Part shown: in pieces, positions 36,269 to 44,555 of the stretch
How the letters are laid out: each line of letters opens with the position of its first letter
Position numbering within the stretch: the first letter of the stretch is position 1
Assembly: GCF_023205095.1 (NCBI RefSeq)
Contig: NZ_CP046242.1
Coordinates: 1,167,001-1,231,000, forward strand
Source: Bizionia sp. M204
Lineage (GTDB): Bacteria > Bacteroidota > Bacteroidia > Flavobacteriales > Flavobacteriaceae
Length of the DNA stretch: 64,000 nucleotides
Direction of reading: 5' to 3'
The notes under the pieces: model-generated
Told to the model about the DNA's origin: nothing
Seen by the model: the letters and a program-made list of their open reading frames with translations, nothing else
Databases searched by the model: none
Position numbers and translations under genes: made by a program

Positions 36269-38176
36269 TTACTTCACTTCTTCGAAATCCACGTCTTCTA
36301 CGTCGCTTCCTTCGTTAGCATCTGTTCCTGCATTTGCATCAGGACCTGCTTCTGGACCACCTTGTTGCCCATCTGCTTGTGCTTTATACATTTCCTCGCT
36401 TGCTACTTTCCATGCTTCGTTAATTTTCTCTAAAGCTGGATCAATAACGGCAAGATCTTTAGTTTCGTAAGCTTTCTTCAATTCTTCAAGTGCTTCTTCA
36501 ATTGGCTTTTTCTTATCATCAGATAATTTTTCGCCAAATTCTTTCAGCTGACTCTCCGTTTGGAAAATCATCGCATCAGCAGCATTCAATTTTTCAGCAG
36601 TTTCTTTTGCTTTCGCATCGGCATCGGCATTGGCTTCAGCATCTGCTTTCATTTTTTGAATTTCTTCTTCTGATAATCCTGAAGAAGCTTCAATACGAAT
36701 ATCTTGTGTTTTGTTCGTCGCTTTATCTGTTGCCGAAACTTTAATGATACCATTGGCATCAATATCAAACGTTACTTCAATTTGAGGGGTTCCACGTTTT
36801 GCTGGTGGAATTCCGTCTAAATGGAAACGTCCAATTGTTTTGTTGTCGGCAGCCATTGCACGCTCTCCTTGTAACACATGGATTTCAACAGATGGCTGAT
36901 TGTCAGCTGCTGTAGAAAATACTTGCGATTTTTTAGTTGGGATCGTCGTGTTAGCTTCAATAAGCTTAGTCATGACGTTACCCATTGTTTCAATACCTAA
37001 TGATAAAGGCGTTACGTCTAATAACAATACATCTTTTACATCACCAGTTAAAACACCACCTTGGATAGCAGCTCCTAAAGAAACTACTTCATCTGGGTTA
37101 ACACCTTTACTTGGTTTTTTTCCGAAGAATTTCTCAACAGCTTCCTGAACAGCAGGAATACGTGTAGATCCACCAACTAAAATAACCTCGTTAATATCAC
37201 TTTTTGTTAAACCTGCAGCTTTCATAGCAGACTCACAAGGTGCAATTGTACGTTTTACTAAATCGTCAATTAACTGCTCAAATTTAGAACGTGTTAAAGT
37301 ACGTACCAAGTGTTTTGGTCCACTAGCTGTAGCCGTAACATATGGTAAGTTAATTTCTGTTTGTGCCGCAGATGATAATTCAATCTTCGCTTTTTCAGCA
37401 GCTTCTTTTAAACGCTGTAACGCCATTGGGTCCTTGCGTAAATCAATATCTTCTTCAGACTTGAATTCGTCAGCTAACCAATCAATGATTTTCTCATCAA
37501 CGTCATCACCACCTAAATGTGTATCACCTTCTGTTGATAATACTTCAAATACACCATCACCTAATTCTAGGATAGATACATCATGGGTTCCACCTCCAAA
37601 ATCGAAAACAACGATTTTTTGATCCGTTCCTTTTTTATCCATTCCATAGGCTAAAGCAGCAGCAGTAGGTTCGTTAATAATACGTTCTACCTTTAAACCG
37701 GCAATTTCTCCAGCTTCTTTAGTTGCTTGGCGTTGCGAGTCATTAAAGTAAGCAGGTACTGTAATTACAGCACGTGTTACATCTTGACCTAAATAATCTT
37801 CAGCCGTTTTCTTCATTTTTTGAAGGATCATAGCTGATAATTCTTGTGGTGTATATAAACGACCATCAATATCCACACGTGGTGTGTCGTTATCTCCTTT
37901 TACTACTTTGTAAGGTACGCGTCCTGCTTCTTTTGCAGATTCAGAAAACTTATTACCCATAAAACGCTTAATAGAATAAACCGTTTTTGTTGGATTGGTA
38001 ACGGCTTGACGTTTTGCTGGATCACCAACTTTAATTTCACCGCCTTCAACGAAAGCGATCACAGATGGTGTTGTTCTTTTACCTTCTGCATTTGGTATTA
38101 CAACTGGCTCATTACCTTCCATTACAGAAACACAAGAGTTAGTTGTACCTAAATCGATTCCAATAATTTTACTCAT
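36269..38176 (-). CDS. dnaK: Chaperone DnaK (Hsp70)
   Basis: The 635-residue ATP-dependent chaperone is complete. The N-terminal ATPase domain starts [12 protein letters not shown] and has [12 protein letters not shown] and [10 protein letters not shown]. The linker and substrate-binding domain have [16 protein letters not shown], and the lid ends with the acidic tail [11 protein letters not shown]. The tail is rich in Gly, Pro and Asp before that motif. No dnaJ or grpE lies next to it. The promoter region holds inverted TGACA boxes and a near-proteobacterial -35/-10 pair, described separately. Confidence 0.98.
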   Translation of the reverse strand: MSKIIGIDLGTTNSCVSVMEGNEPVVIPNAEGKRTTPSVIAFVEGGEIKVGDPAKRQAVTNPTKTVYSIKRFMGNKFSESAKEAGRVPYKVVKGDNDTPRVDIDGRLYTPQELSAMILQKMKKTAEDYLGQDVTRAVITVPAYFNDSQRQATKEAGEIAGLKVERIINEPTAAALAYGMDKKGTDQKIVVFDFGGGTHDVSILELGDGVFEVLSTEGDTHLGGDDVDEKIIDWLADEFKSEEDIDLRKDPMALQRLKEAAEKAKIELSSAAQTEINLPYVTATASGPKHLVRTLTRSKFEQLIDDLVKRTIAPCESAMKAAGLTKSDINEVILVGGSTRIPAVQEAVEKFFGKKPSKGVNPDEVVSLGAAIQGGVLTGDVKDVLLLDVTPLSLGIETMGNVMTKLIEANTTIPTKKSQVFSTAADNQPSVEIHVLQGERAMAADNKTIGRFHLDGIPPAKRGTPQIEVTFDIDANGIIKVSATDKATNKTQDIRIEASSGLSEEEIQKMKADAEANADADAKAKETAEKLNAADAMIFQTESQLKEFGEKLSDDKKKPIEEALEELKKAYETKDLAVIDPALEKINEAWKVASEEMYKAQADGQQGGPEAGPDANAGTDANEGSDVEDVDFEEVK

Positions 38177-38202
38177 AATAGTTATTTATTTTAATTTGTA
38201 TT

Positions 38203-38220
38203 TTCCGATTAGAATCGGAA
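38203..38220 (-). promoter_or_regulatory. Palindrome in the dnaK leader
   Basis: TTCCGATT-AG-AATCGGAA is an 18-base inverted repeat, 27 bases upstream of the dnaK ATG. If transcription begins near 38241 it lies within the 5' leader and would form a short hairpin. Confidence 0.45.
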
Positions 38221-38247
38221 GTGTTGTGTTCTTATTTATTTTCGGAA

Positions 38248-38295
38248 TGTATAAGACAATGATTGTGCCATGACAAAAAAAGTGACACGATGTCA
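38248..38295 (-). promoter_or_regulatory. dnaK: dnaK promoter with TGACA/TGTCA boxes
   Basis: On the minus strand TTGTCA (38276-38271) and TATACA (38253-38248) are 17 bases apart. Just upstream is a palindrome TGACA-TCG-TGTCA (38295-38283). A third TGTCA forms part of the -35 element. The boxes could be a heat-shock operator, but no regulator is known to me for them. Confidence 0.55.
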
Positions 38296-38374
38296 GACTC
38301 CTATGTTAATATACCTTTAAACCGCGCGTATGACGTGAATTATTAGTATTTTTAAATTCTAAAAAATAATGATT

Positions 38375-38869
38375 ATGAAAAATCTAGTAACACTATTAGT
38401 TGGATTTGTTTTAGTTTTAACCTCTTGTGAAGGTCCTCAAGGACCTCCAGGCTCTCCTGGTAGAGATGGCGGATTAATAGTAGCTCCAGCTTTTGAAATT
38501 GAACTGAATTTTACAAGCGCAAATAATTATGAATTTTTTGAACCTTATGGTTTTGAAACGTATCCTGCCGATGTCACTTTAGTGTATATTCTTTGGGAAG
38601 TGGTTAATGGGCAAGAAGTTTGGCGCTTATTACCTCAAACAGTAGAGTTTGAAGATGGTACTTTAATGTACAATTTTGATTTTACACGAACGGAAGTGCG
38701 TTTCTTTTTAGATGGTACTGTAAATTTCAATACTCTAGATAATTCGTGGACGCGCAATCAAGTATTCCGAGTGGTTGTGGTTCCTGCCGATAATGTTGGC
38801 AAACATGATTATTCTGATATCAATGTAGTAATGGACACTTATGGTATTACAGAATTTGAAAAACATTAG
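38375..38869 (+). CDS. Lipoprotein with a short collagen-like stretch
   Basis: The protein has 164 residues from the second ATG. The lipoprotein signal ends at Cys18 (LTSCEG). Directly after it come four Gly-X-Y triplets (GPQ GPP GSP GRD) and then a compact beta-rich domain with many aromatic residues (WEVVNGQEVWRLLPQT). The triplets are too few for a stable collagen triple helix and may act as a linker. Similar short GPxGPxG lipoproteins are common in Bacteroidota with unknown function. The upstream ATG at 38369 is two codons away. It stands alone, divergent from dnaK. Confidence 0.78.
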   Translation: MKNLVTLLVGFVLVLTSCEGPQGPPGSPGRDGGLIVAPAFEIELNFTSANNYEFFEPYGFETYPADVTLVYILWEVVNGQEVWRLLPQTVEFEDGTLMYNFDFTRTEVRFFLDGTVNFNTLDNSWTRNQVFRVVVVPADNVGKHDYSDINVVMDTYGITEFEKH

Positions 38870-38900
38870 GTTAAATTCCTATGGAATATACGTGCGTTTC

Positions 38901-38932
38901 TTGAAAATCATCATAAACTAAATGTATATTTG
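38901..38932 (+). promoter_or_regulatory. Flavobacterial-type promoter of sdaA
   Basis: TTG at 38901-38903 and TATATTTG at 38925-38932 are separated by 21 bases, a full consensus match, 24 bases upstream of the ATG. Confidence 0.7.
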
Positions 38933-38956
38933 TAGTTAATCTAAACTGATTATAAT

Positions 38957-40381
38957 ATGGAGTGTATTTCTGTCTTCGATATGCTAAAAATTGGTGTGGG
39001 ACCTTCTAGTTCGCACACATTAGGTCCTTGGCGTGCTGCCGAAAGATGGATTGCGGAATTAAAATCTAAAAACCGGTTTGAAAAAGTAGAAAGCATCACG
39101 GTAGATTTATACGGCTCCTTGTCCTTAACTGGAAAAGGCCATGCTACAGATTATGCGGTTATGTTAGGTTTAAGTGGCGCCGATCCCGAGTATATTCCTG
39201 TGGATACTATTGATGTTATAATAGCCTCCATTAATAACACCCATAAACTGCGTTTTAATAATGAACGCACTATAGATTTCGACCCGAAAAAAGACATCGT
39301 TTTTAATAGAAAATTCTTGCCATACCATGCTAACGGCATGCGTTTTACGGCGGTTATTAATGGCAGGAAATCCCATGCCTACTACTACTCTATTGGTGGT
39401 GGATTTGTGGTTCAAGAAGAACGTCAGAATTCTAAAGCCAACAAAATTATATTCTATTGTACGTTTCCATATCCTGTTGAAAATGGCGTGAAATTACTTG
39501 ATTTTTGCCAGCAACTAAATTTACCGATTTCAGGCGTTGTTTTAGAAAATGAAAAGTCCATTCGCGATGAAGAAACAATTGATTTTGAATTAAAACGCAT
39601 CTGGAATACCATGTTAGAATGTATGTACGTTGGTTGTCATACAGAAGGTAATTTACCTGGAGGTTTAAATGTGCGCCGTCGTGCCTATGATATGCACAAG
39701 AATTTAAATAATGGCGTGCCGTATGATTCGCCTGAAACCTGGTTACAAAGTATTCGTCAGACGGAAGTTAAATTCCGACAAATTTTAAAATGGGTGAGCT
39801 GTTTTGCTTTGGCTGTAAATGAAGTAAATGCGGCTTTAGGTCGTGTTGTTACAGCGCCAACAAACGGCAGTGCAGGTGTAATTCCAGCTGTTTTAATGTA
39901 TTATTTAGTTATTGAAAACCATGATGCCCATTTTGAACATATCAAGAAGTTCTTATTAGTTTCTGGTGAAATTGGTTCCATATTTAAAAAAGGAGCCACC
40001 ATCTCGGCTGCTATGGGTGGTTGTCAAGCAGAAATTGGCGTATCATCTGCTATGGCTGCAGGCGCTTTGTGCGAATTAATGGGTGGCACACCAGACCAAG
40101 TTTTAATTGCGGCTGAAATAGCTATGGAGCATCACTTGGGTCTCACCTGCGATCCTATTGGTGGTTTAGTACAAATACCATGTATTGAACGTAATTCTAT
40201 GGGAGCAATAAAAGCCATTAATGCCGCTGAATTAGCCCTAGACACCGATCCTAAAAATGTAAAAGTGCCTTTAGATAAAGTGGTTCAAACTATGTGGGAA
40301 ACGGCTAAAGACATGAATTCCAAATACAAAGAAACCAGTGAAGGTGGACTTGCCGTTAGTGTTAATTTAACGGACTGCTAA
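38957..40381 (+). CDS. sdaA: L-serine ammonia-lyase (iron-sulfur type)
   Basis: The single-chain enzyme deaminates serine to pyruvate and ammonia with a [4Fe-4S] cluster. The protein has 474 residues and two domains. The beta domain starts with [21 protein letters not shown]. The alpha domain has [28 protein letters not shown] and [22 protein letters not shown], which supply the cluster cysteines. It has its own promoter. Confidence 0.94.
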   Translation: MECISVFDMLKIGVGPSSSHTLGPWRAAERWIAELKSKNRFEKVESITVDLYGSLSLTGKGHATDYAVMLGLSGADPEYIPVDTIDVIIASINNTHKLRFNNERTIDFDPKKDIVFNRKFLPYHANGMRFTAVINGRKSHAYYYSIGGGFVVQEERQNSKANKIIFYCTFPYPVENGVKLLDFCQQLNLPISGVVLENEKSIRDEETIDFELKRIWNTMLECMYVGCHTEGNLPGGLNVRRRAYDMHKNLNNGVPYDSPETWLQSIRQTEVKFRQILKWVSCFALAVNEVNAALGRVVTAPTNGSAGVIPAVLMYYLVIENHDAHFEHIKKFLLVSGEIGSIFKKGATISAAMGGCQAEIGVSSAMAAGALCELMGGTPDQVLIAAEIAMEHHLGLTCDPIGGLVQIPCIERNSMGAIKAINAAELALDTDPKNVKVPLDKVVQTMWETAKDMNSKYKETSEGGLAVSVNLTDC

Positions 40382-40501
40382 TTGGTTTTTTAAACCCATT
40401 GATTCTTGTGTGTACTGGTAACCTATTTTATTGAAATACTTAAAAATTTAATGGTATCCACTCTTAATTTATTAATTTTACCTGCATTTTAAACCAAACT
40501 T

Positions 40502-41320
40502 ATGTCAGTAGCCAAAAAACAGTACAAACGCATTACCGTAAAAACATTAGTGGATATGAAAGCCAAAGGCGAAAAAATATCCATGTTAACAGCCTATGAT
40601 TATACCATGGCTAAAATTGTTGATGGTGCCGGAATAGATGTGATTCTTGTTGGCGATTCCGCCAGTAATGTTATGGCTGGACATGAAACAACCTTACCCA
40701 TTACGTTGGATCAGATGATTTATCATGCATCATCAGTCGTTCGTGCGGTTGAGCGTGCCTTGGTTGTTGTAGATTTACCTTTTGGAAGTTACCAAAGTGA
40801 TCCAAAAGAAGCCTTGCGTTCTGCCATCCGAATTATGAAAGAAAGTGGCGGACATGCTGTAAAACTAGAAGGCGGAAAAGAAGTTAAAGATTCTATTAAA
40901 CGTATTTTACATGCAGGAATTCCGGTTATGGGACATTTAGGTTTAACACCACAATCCATTTATAAATTTGGAACTTATACCGTTCGTGCCAAAGAAGATG
41001 AAGAAGCAGATAAACTGAAAGAAGATGCTTTAATGCTTGAAAAAGCGGGTTGTTTTGCTATTGTGTTAGAAAAAATTCCCGCCAAATTAGCTCAAGAAGT
41101 TGCGGAAAGTGTCAGCATTCCTGTTATAGGCATTGGCGCTGGAAAAGGTGTAGATGGTCAAGTGCTTGTATTGCACGATATGATTGGTATGACACACGAA
41201 TTTAATCCACGGTTTTTACGTAGATATATGAATTTGTATGAAGATATGACCAATGCTATTTCGCAATATGTTACTGATGTGAAATCGGTTGATTTTCCGA
41301 ATGATGAGGAACAGTATTAA
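40502..41320 (+). CDS. panB: 3-Methyl-2-oxobutanoate hydroxymethyltransferase
   Basis: PanB transfers a hydroxymethyl group from methylene-THF to 2-oxoisovalerate, the first step of pantothenate synthesis. The 272-residue TIM-barrel has the magnesium-site motif [42 protein letters not shown] and IGIGAG. The other pantothenate genes are not nearby. The length is normal. Confidence 0.96.
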   Translation: MSVAKKQYKRITVKTLVDMKAKGEKISMLTAYDYTMAKIVDGAGIDVILVGDSASNVMAGHETTLPITLDQMIYHASSVVRAVERALVVVDLPFGSYQSDPKEALRSAIRIMKESGGHAVKLEGGKEVKDSIKRILHAGIPVMGHLGLTPQSIYKFGTYTVRAKEDEEADKLKEDALMLEKAGCFAIVLEKIPAKLAQEVAESVSIPVIGIGAGKGVDGQVLVLHDMIGMTHEFNPRFLRRYMNLYEDMTNAISQYVTDVKSVDFPNDEEQY

Positions 41321-41369
41321 ATCCGATTGTTGGATTGTTGGAAATATGACAAATAGTTTAAATTAGTAA

Positions 41370-41720
41370 ATGCATAGATTTAAGGATTTAGAAGTATGGA
41401 AAAAAAGTAGATTATTTTGCGTAGAAATTTATTCTATAACATCTAAATTTCCCGAATCGGAGAAATTTGGATTGTCTAATCAATTGCGAAGAGCCTCTGT
41501 TTCCATACCTTCAAATATTGCTGAAGGTTCATCTAGACATTCGAATAAAGATTTTACAAGATTTCTTGAAATAGCAATTGGTTCAGCATACGAAATTGAA
41601 ACACAATTATTAATTGCGTCAGACTTAAATTTCATAAACAAAGTAGATTGAGATAATCTATTAAATAGTTTAGATGCTATTATTAAAATGACCTCTAAAT
41701 TTAAATCAACGCTCAAATAA
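41370..41720 (+). pseudogene. Four-helix-bundle (23S rRNA IVP) protein with an in-frame stop
   Basis: The frame encodes the start of the four-helix-bundle family: FKDLEVWKKSR, FPESEKFGLSNQLRRASVSIPSNIAEGSSR and FLEIAIGSAYEIETQLLIA. It stops at a TGA (41649-41651) after 93 residues. The same frame then continues with DNLLNSLDAIIKMTSKFKS to a TAA at 41718-41720. The full length of about 116 residues fits the family, so the TGA looks like a nonsense change. The truncated protein lacks part of the last helix and may or may not fold. These genes occur as free-standing copies or in 23S rRNA insertions. Confidence 0.75.
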
Positions 41721-41741
41721 ATCCAAAAATCTAATAATCTA

Positions 41742-42452
41742 GTGATCAAATCGTCTAAATTACTCTCCAACAAAACCAACCTCCAAGTCCTATACGAAGA
41801 CAATCACCTAATCATCGTGAACAAACGCGCTGGTGATATTGTTCAAGGTGATAAAACTGGCGACACGCCGTTAAGCGATGTGGTTAAAGACTATATAAAG
41901 GACAAATACAACAAACCTGGCAATGTGTATTTAGGTGTGGTTCATAGATTGGACAGACCAACTACTGGTGTAGTTATGTTTGCTAAAACCAGTAAAGCCT
42001 TGCCACGATTAAATAAACTATTTGCGGAAAGAGGTGCCCATAAAACCTATTGGGCTTTAGTTAAAAAGGCACCTCCAAAACAAATGGATACGTTAATACA
42101 TTGGTTGCGGAAAAACCCGAAGAACAATAAATCCACTGCCTTTCCTAATAAATCTGCTGATAGTAAAAAAGCCATTTTGCAGTATCAGGTGTTAAAACAA
42201 TTAGATAATTACTATTTAGTAGAAGTCGCTTTAGAAACCGGCAGACATCATCAAATTCGTGTGCAATTAGCTAGTATTGGTTGTCCAATAAAAGGCGATT
42301 TAAAATATGGCTTTAACCGAAGTAATCCAGATGGCAGTATTAGTTTACACGCTAGACACTTAAAATTTACGCATCCTGTTTCTCATGATGTTATTGATGT
42401 TACAGCACCTGTACCAAATGATCCCGTTTGGAACGCCTGTTTAGAAGATTAA
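41742..42452 (+). CDS. RluA family pseudouridine synthase
   Basis: The enzyme isomerises uridine to pseudouridine in structured RNA. The 236-residue protein has the catalytic HRLDRPTTGVVMFAKT motif with the essential aspartate, and the later ETGRHHQIRVQLA. No S4 domain precedes it, so it resembles the shorter RluA/RluD-like members with catalytic domain only. The start is a GTG at 41742, since no in-frame ATG precedes the conserved VLYEDNHLIIVNK. Its 3' end overlaps the convergent histidine kinase gene by 12 bases. Confidence 0.9.
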   Translation: MIKSSKLLSNKTNLQVLYEDNHLIIVNKRAGDIVQGDKTGDTPLSDVVKDYIKDKYNKPGNVYLGVVHRLDRPTTGVVMFAKTSKALPRLNKLFAERGAHKTYWALVKKAPPKQMDTLIHWLRKNPKNNKSTAFPNKSADSKKAILQYQVLKQLDNYYLVEVALETGRHHQIRVQLASIGCPIKGDLKYGFNRSNPDGSISLHARHLKFTHPVSHDVIDVTAPVPNDPVWNACLED

Positions 42453-43280
42453 TTTTGTTTCTTCACGATACGGATAGTTAATTTGCAAGCTTGTTCCTTC
42501 CTTAATTTCAGAACGTAAATTAAACGCCGCGTGAATTAAATCTGCACGACTTTTCATATTTAGTAAGCCTGCTCCCTTTTCTGCGGAAGCGATATCAAAA
42601 CCTTTGCCATCATCTTCAATATGAATTATCAGCTGTTGCTCTTGATAATCTAATTTCACCATTAAACTCGCTGCCGATGCATATTTCACGGTATTTGAAA
42701 TAAACTCTTGGATTATTCGGAATAAGATAATGCTATCTTTGGAATTGGTGAATGTGGTTTCATCACCTGTAATTTCTAATTGGGCTGATAATAGCTGTAG
42801 TTTATTTAAACGTGCCACTTCGTTTTCAACCGATTTTTGAAAACCACGATTCACAATTACATCACTATTTAAGGATTTAGAAAGCGCACGCACTTCGCTT
42901 AAACTCTCTTTGACTACATTTTTAGTTTCCGTAAATTGCTCCTTAATGGCTTCCTGAACTTGCATATTCATAATGCTCATTTGCATATTGGCAACAGACA
43001 GTAATTGCCCAATATTATCATGCAATTCCTGACCAATATTTTTAAGTGTTTGTTCCTGAATTTCTATTTGGGTGTTAGAGATTTCTTCTTGAAAGACTTT
43101 CTCGCGTTCAATTTTATCTAAAAGCAGTTTGTTTTTTCGTTTTTGAAAAACGATAAAGAATATAATAATTAAAGCCGTAACAATTATTAAAACAGCTATC
43201 ATGTATAACAATAGGTAACGTTCAGCTGCTGTTGAAACAGCTTGCTTCTGGAATACTATAAAAAGTAACGTTCTAATCAT
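42441..43280 (-). CDS. NarL-type sensor histidine kinase (HisKA_3)
   Basis: The 279-residue kinase has one or two transmembrane helices near the N-terminus (about residues 24-45), a coiled linker, the H-box QELHDNIGQLL with His87, the N-box QEFISNTVKYAS with Asn196, and the G-box DDGKGFD at 223-229. There is no large sensor domain in its own chain. It overlaps the preceding membrane protein gene by 8 bases, so the two probably act together as a split sensor. No response regulator lies beside it. It shares a convergent 12-base overlap with the RluA gene. Confidence 0.88.
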   Translation of the reverse strand: MIRTLLFIVFQKQAVSTAAERYLLLYMIAVLIIVTALIIIFFIVFQKRKNKLLLDKIEREKVFQEEISNTQIEIQEQTLKNIGQELHDNIGQLLSVANMQMSIMNMQVQEAIKEQFTETKNVVKESLSEVRALSKSLNSDVIVNRGFQKSVENEVARLNKLQLLSAQLEITGDETTFTNSKDSIILFRIIQEFISNTVKYASAASLMVKLDYQEQQLIIHIEDDGKGFDIASAEKGAGLLNMKSRADLIHAAFNLRSEIKEGTSLQINYPYREETKLIF

Positions 43281-43977
43281 ATTGTGGTTTGCAAAAAATG
43301 AGAGCTAAAGTAAAAGTTACATACATAAACACATTAGCGAATAAAAATATTTGCCACTTCAGAAACACAAAATTCCAATCTGAAGTAGATGAATATATTT
43401 CAAAAAAGACTAAAGGGGTTGTAATTAACCACCAAATTAACACAATAGCACTAATATAAAAGTTGATGGACTTATAAAAATTTAGAATGGTATCACTATT
43501 TAAAATTTCATAGAGATATAAACTAATAGCAAGAACAACTGCTAAAGTTGACATGATGTGTATAATAGGAATATATCTAGTATAAAGTACTTTATAATCA
43601 ATAATTAAAAAAAGAATAGATAATATGATAAATAACCATTTTGTGAGTTTTAACACATTTTTCAGTCGAATTTCATGAATTATTTTCTGAAAATATAAAA
43701 CGTAAAATATGGTACTGCCCATAACCCAAAAAATAGTTGTAAACCAATAATTCTGTTGAAATATAGTGCCTTTAATAACGTCATAAATATCTAAAAACTT
43801 GAAAAAACTTGGATATCTAAAAGTTAAATCTAGTATAGCGCTATATAAAAGAAACCATATAAAATAAATAACAGCAGTAGATTTATACTTTTTATAAAAG
43901 AATAAACCTGTACCTGCTGCTAAAAATTCAACGGAATGCGTAATTAAGAAATAATTTTGGCTTAAAAACTCATTCAT
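43273..43977 (-). CDS. Multi-span membrane protein, likely kinase partner
   Basis: The 234-residue protein has about seven hydrophobic helices and no recognised catalytic motif, with an N-terminus starting MNEFLSQNYFLITHSVEFLA. Short polar loops and aromatic-rich helices resemble 7TM sensor modules of Bacteroidota kinases. The gene overlaps the histidine kinase by 8 bases (ATGATTAG pattern) and starts 8 bases after the upstream exported protein. I infer that it forms the ligand-sensing part of the kinase complex. Confidence 0.7.
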   Translation of the reverse strand: MNEFLSQNYFLITHSVEFLAAGTGLFFYKKYKSTAVIYFIWFLLYSAILDLTFRYPSFFKFLDIYDVIKGTIFQQNYWFTTIFWVMGSTIFYVLYFQKIIHEIRLKNVLKLTKWLFIILSILFLIIDYKVLYTRYIPIIHIMSTLAVVLAISLYLYEILNSDTILNFYKSINFYISAIVLIWWLITTPLVFFEIYSSTSDWNFVFLKWQIFLFANVFMYVTFTLALIFCKPQYD

Positions 43978-43985
43978 AATTTTGG

Positions 43986-44522
43986 TTATTGTGGATAATT
44001 GGCACTTGGTGGATTTCCAGTGCCTGCCATATTCAAGCCATCACCTCCAGGAATGTCACCATCACCTTCAATCAGAAATGGAATCATACTGGCTTCTGAT
44101 ACATTCTTACGTCCCGTAGGCACTAAAAATACGGTGGCATAACCTGCTTTGCCATTAGTTTCATGTTCGCCATAAGCTGCAAAATAAATGCGGACGCCAT
44201 TCATATCATAGCCTAAATCTTGAGCTTGATTTTCAGCATAGTCCAAATAATCTCTCATGTCTTGAAGAGAAAAATTTGCAGATCTGTTATCTGGTTTACC
44301 AATAGCTGCTTGAATGGCATTGGCTCTTGTGGCGCTCCAATTATCATTTAATTCTTGCGCACGTTCAGGTGAAATAAGACCTGGAGGTGCCTTAAATTTA
44401 CTAGATGACAACGCATCATTATCATTTTCAGCAGATTTAGAATCATCAGTAGTACAACTGAAGCTAATAAACAACATACATACATACATACATACGGATT
44501 TCAAATTAAAATAATTTTTCAT
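43986..44522 (-). CDS. Exported putative lipoprotein, paralogue A of a tandem pair
   Basis: The 178-residue protein has a signal sequence and a possible lipidation Cys23 (FSCTTDD, an imperfect lipobox). Its body has PGLISPERAQELNDNW, then DNRSANFSLQDMRDYLDYAENQ (78-99), LGYDMNGVRIYFAAYG and VFLVPTG. The tail has GDGDIPGGDGLNM (153-165) and ends NYPQ. It aligns along its full body with the neighbour at 44556-45068. I do not know a family name. The signal-peptide region holds a CATA tetranucleotide repeat at DNA level. It is 8 bases upstream of the 7TM gene. Confidence 0.75.
   Translation of the reverse strand: MKNYFNLKSVCMYVCMLFISFSCTTDDSKSAENDNDALSSSKFKAPPGLISPERAQELNDNWSATRANAIQAAIGKPDNRSANFSLQDMRDYLDYAENQAQDLGYDMNGVRIYFAAYGEHETNGKAGYATVFLVPTGRKNVSEASMIPFLIEGDGDIPGGDGLNMAGTGNPPSANYPQ
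44027..44060 (-). repeat. 34-base direct repeat, copy 1
   Basis: These 34 bases are identical to 44597-44630. Both encode the IPGGDGLNM tail segment of the paralogous exported proteins. The surrounding codons differ more. Confidence 0.8.
44475..44495. repeat. CATA tetranucleotide repeat in the signal-peptide codons of paralogue A
   Basis: Five consecutive CATA units plus one C lie within the first 20 codons of the 44522-43986 gene. A change of one unit would shift the frame and switch the protein off, as in phase-variable genes. Confidence 0.75.
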
Positions 44523-44555
44523 AATTTAAATATTTAAGGGTTAATAATTACATGT

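Noticed and set aside
36258-37622. Several plus-strand open frames opposite dnaK
   Set aside because: They lie antisense to a highly conserved gene and have low-complexity, unlikely compositions. They are shadows caused by codon usage.
41649-41651. TGA read as selenocysteine or a recoded stop
   Set aside because: No SECIS-like hairpin was evident after the TGA, and the family has no known selenoprotein members.
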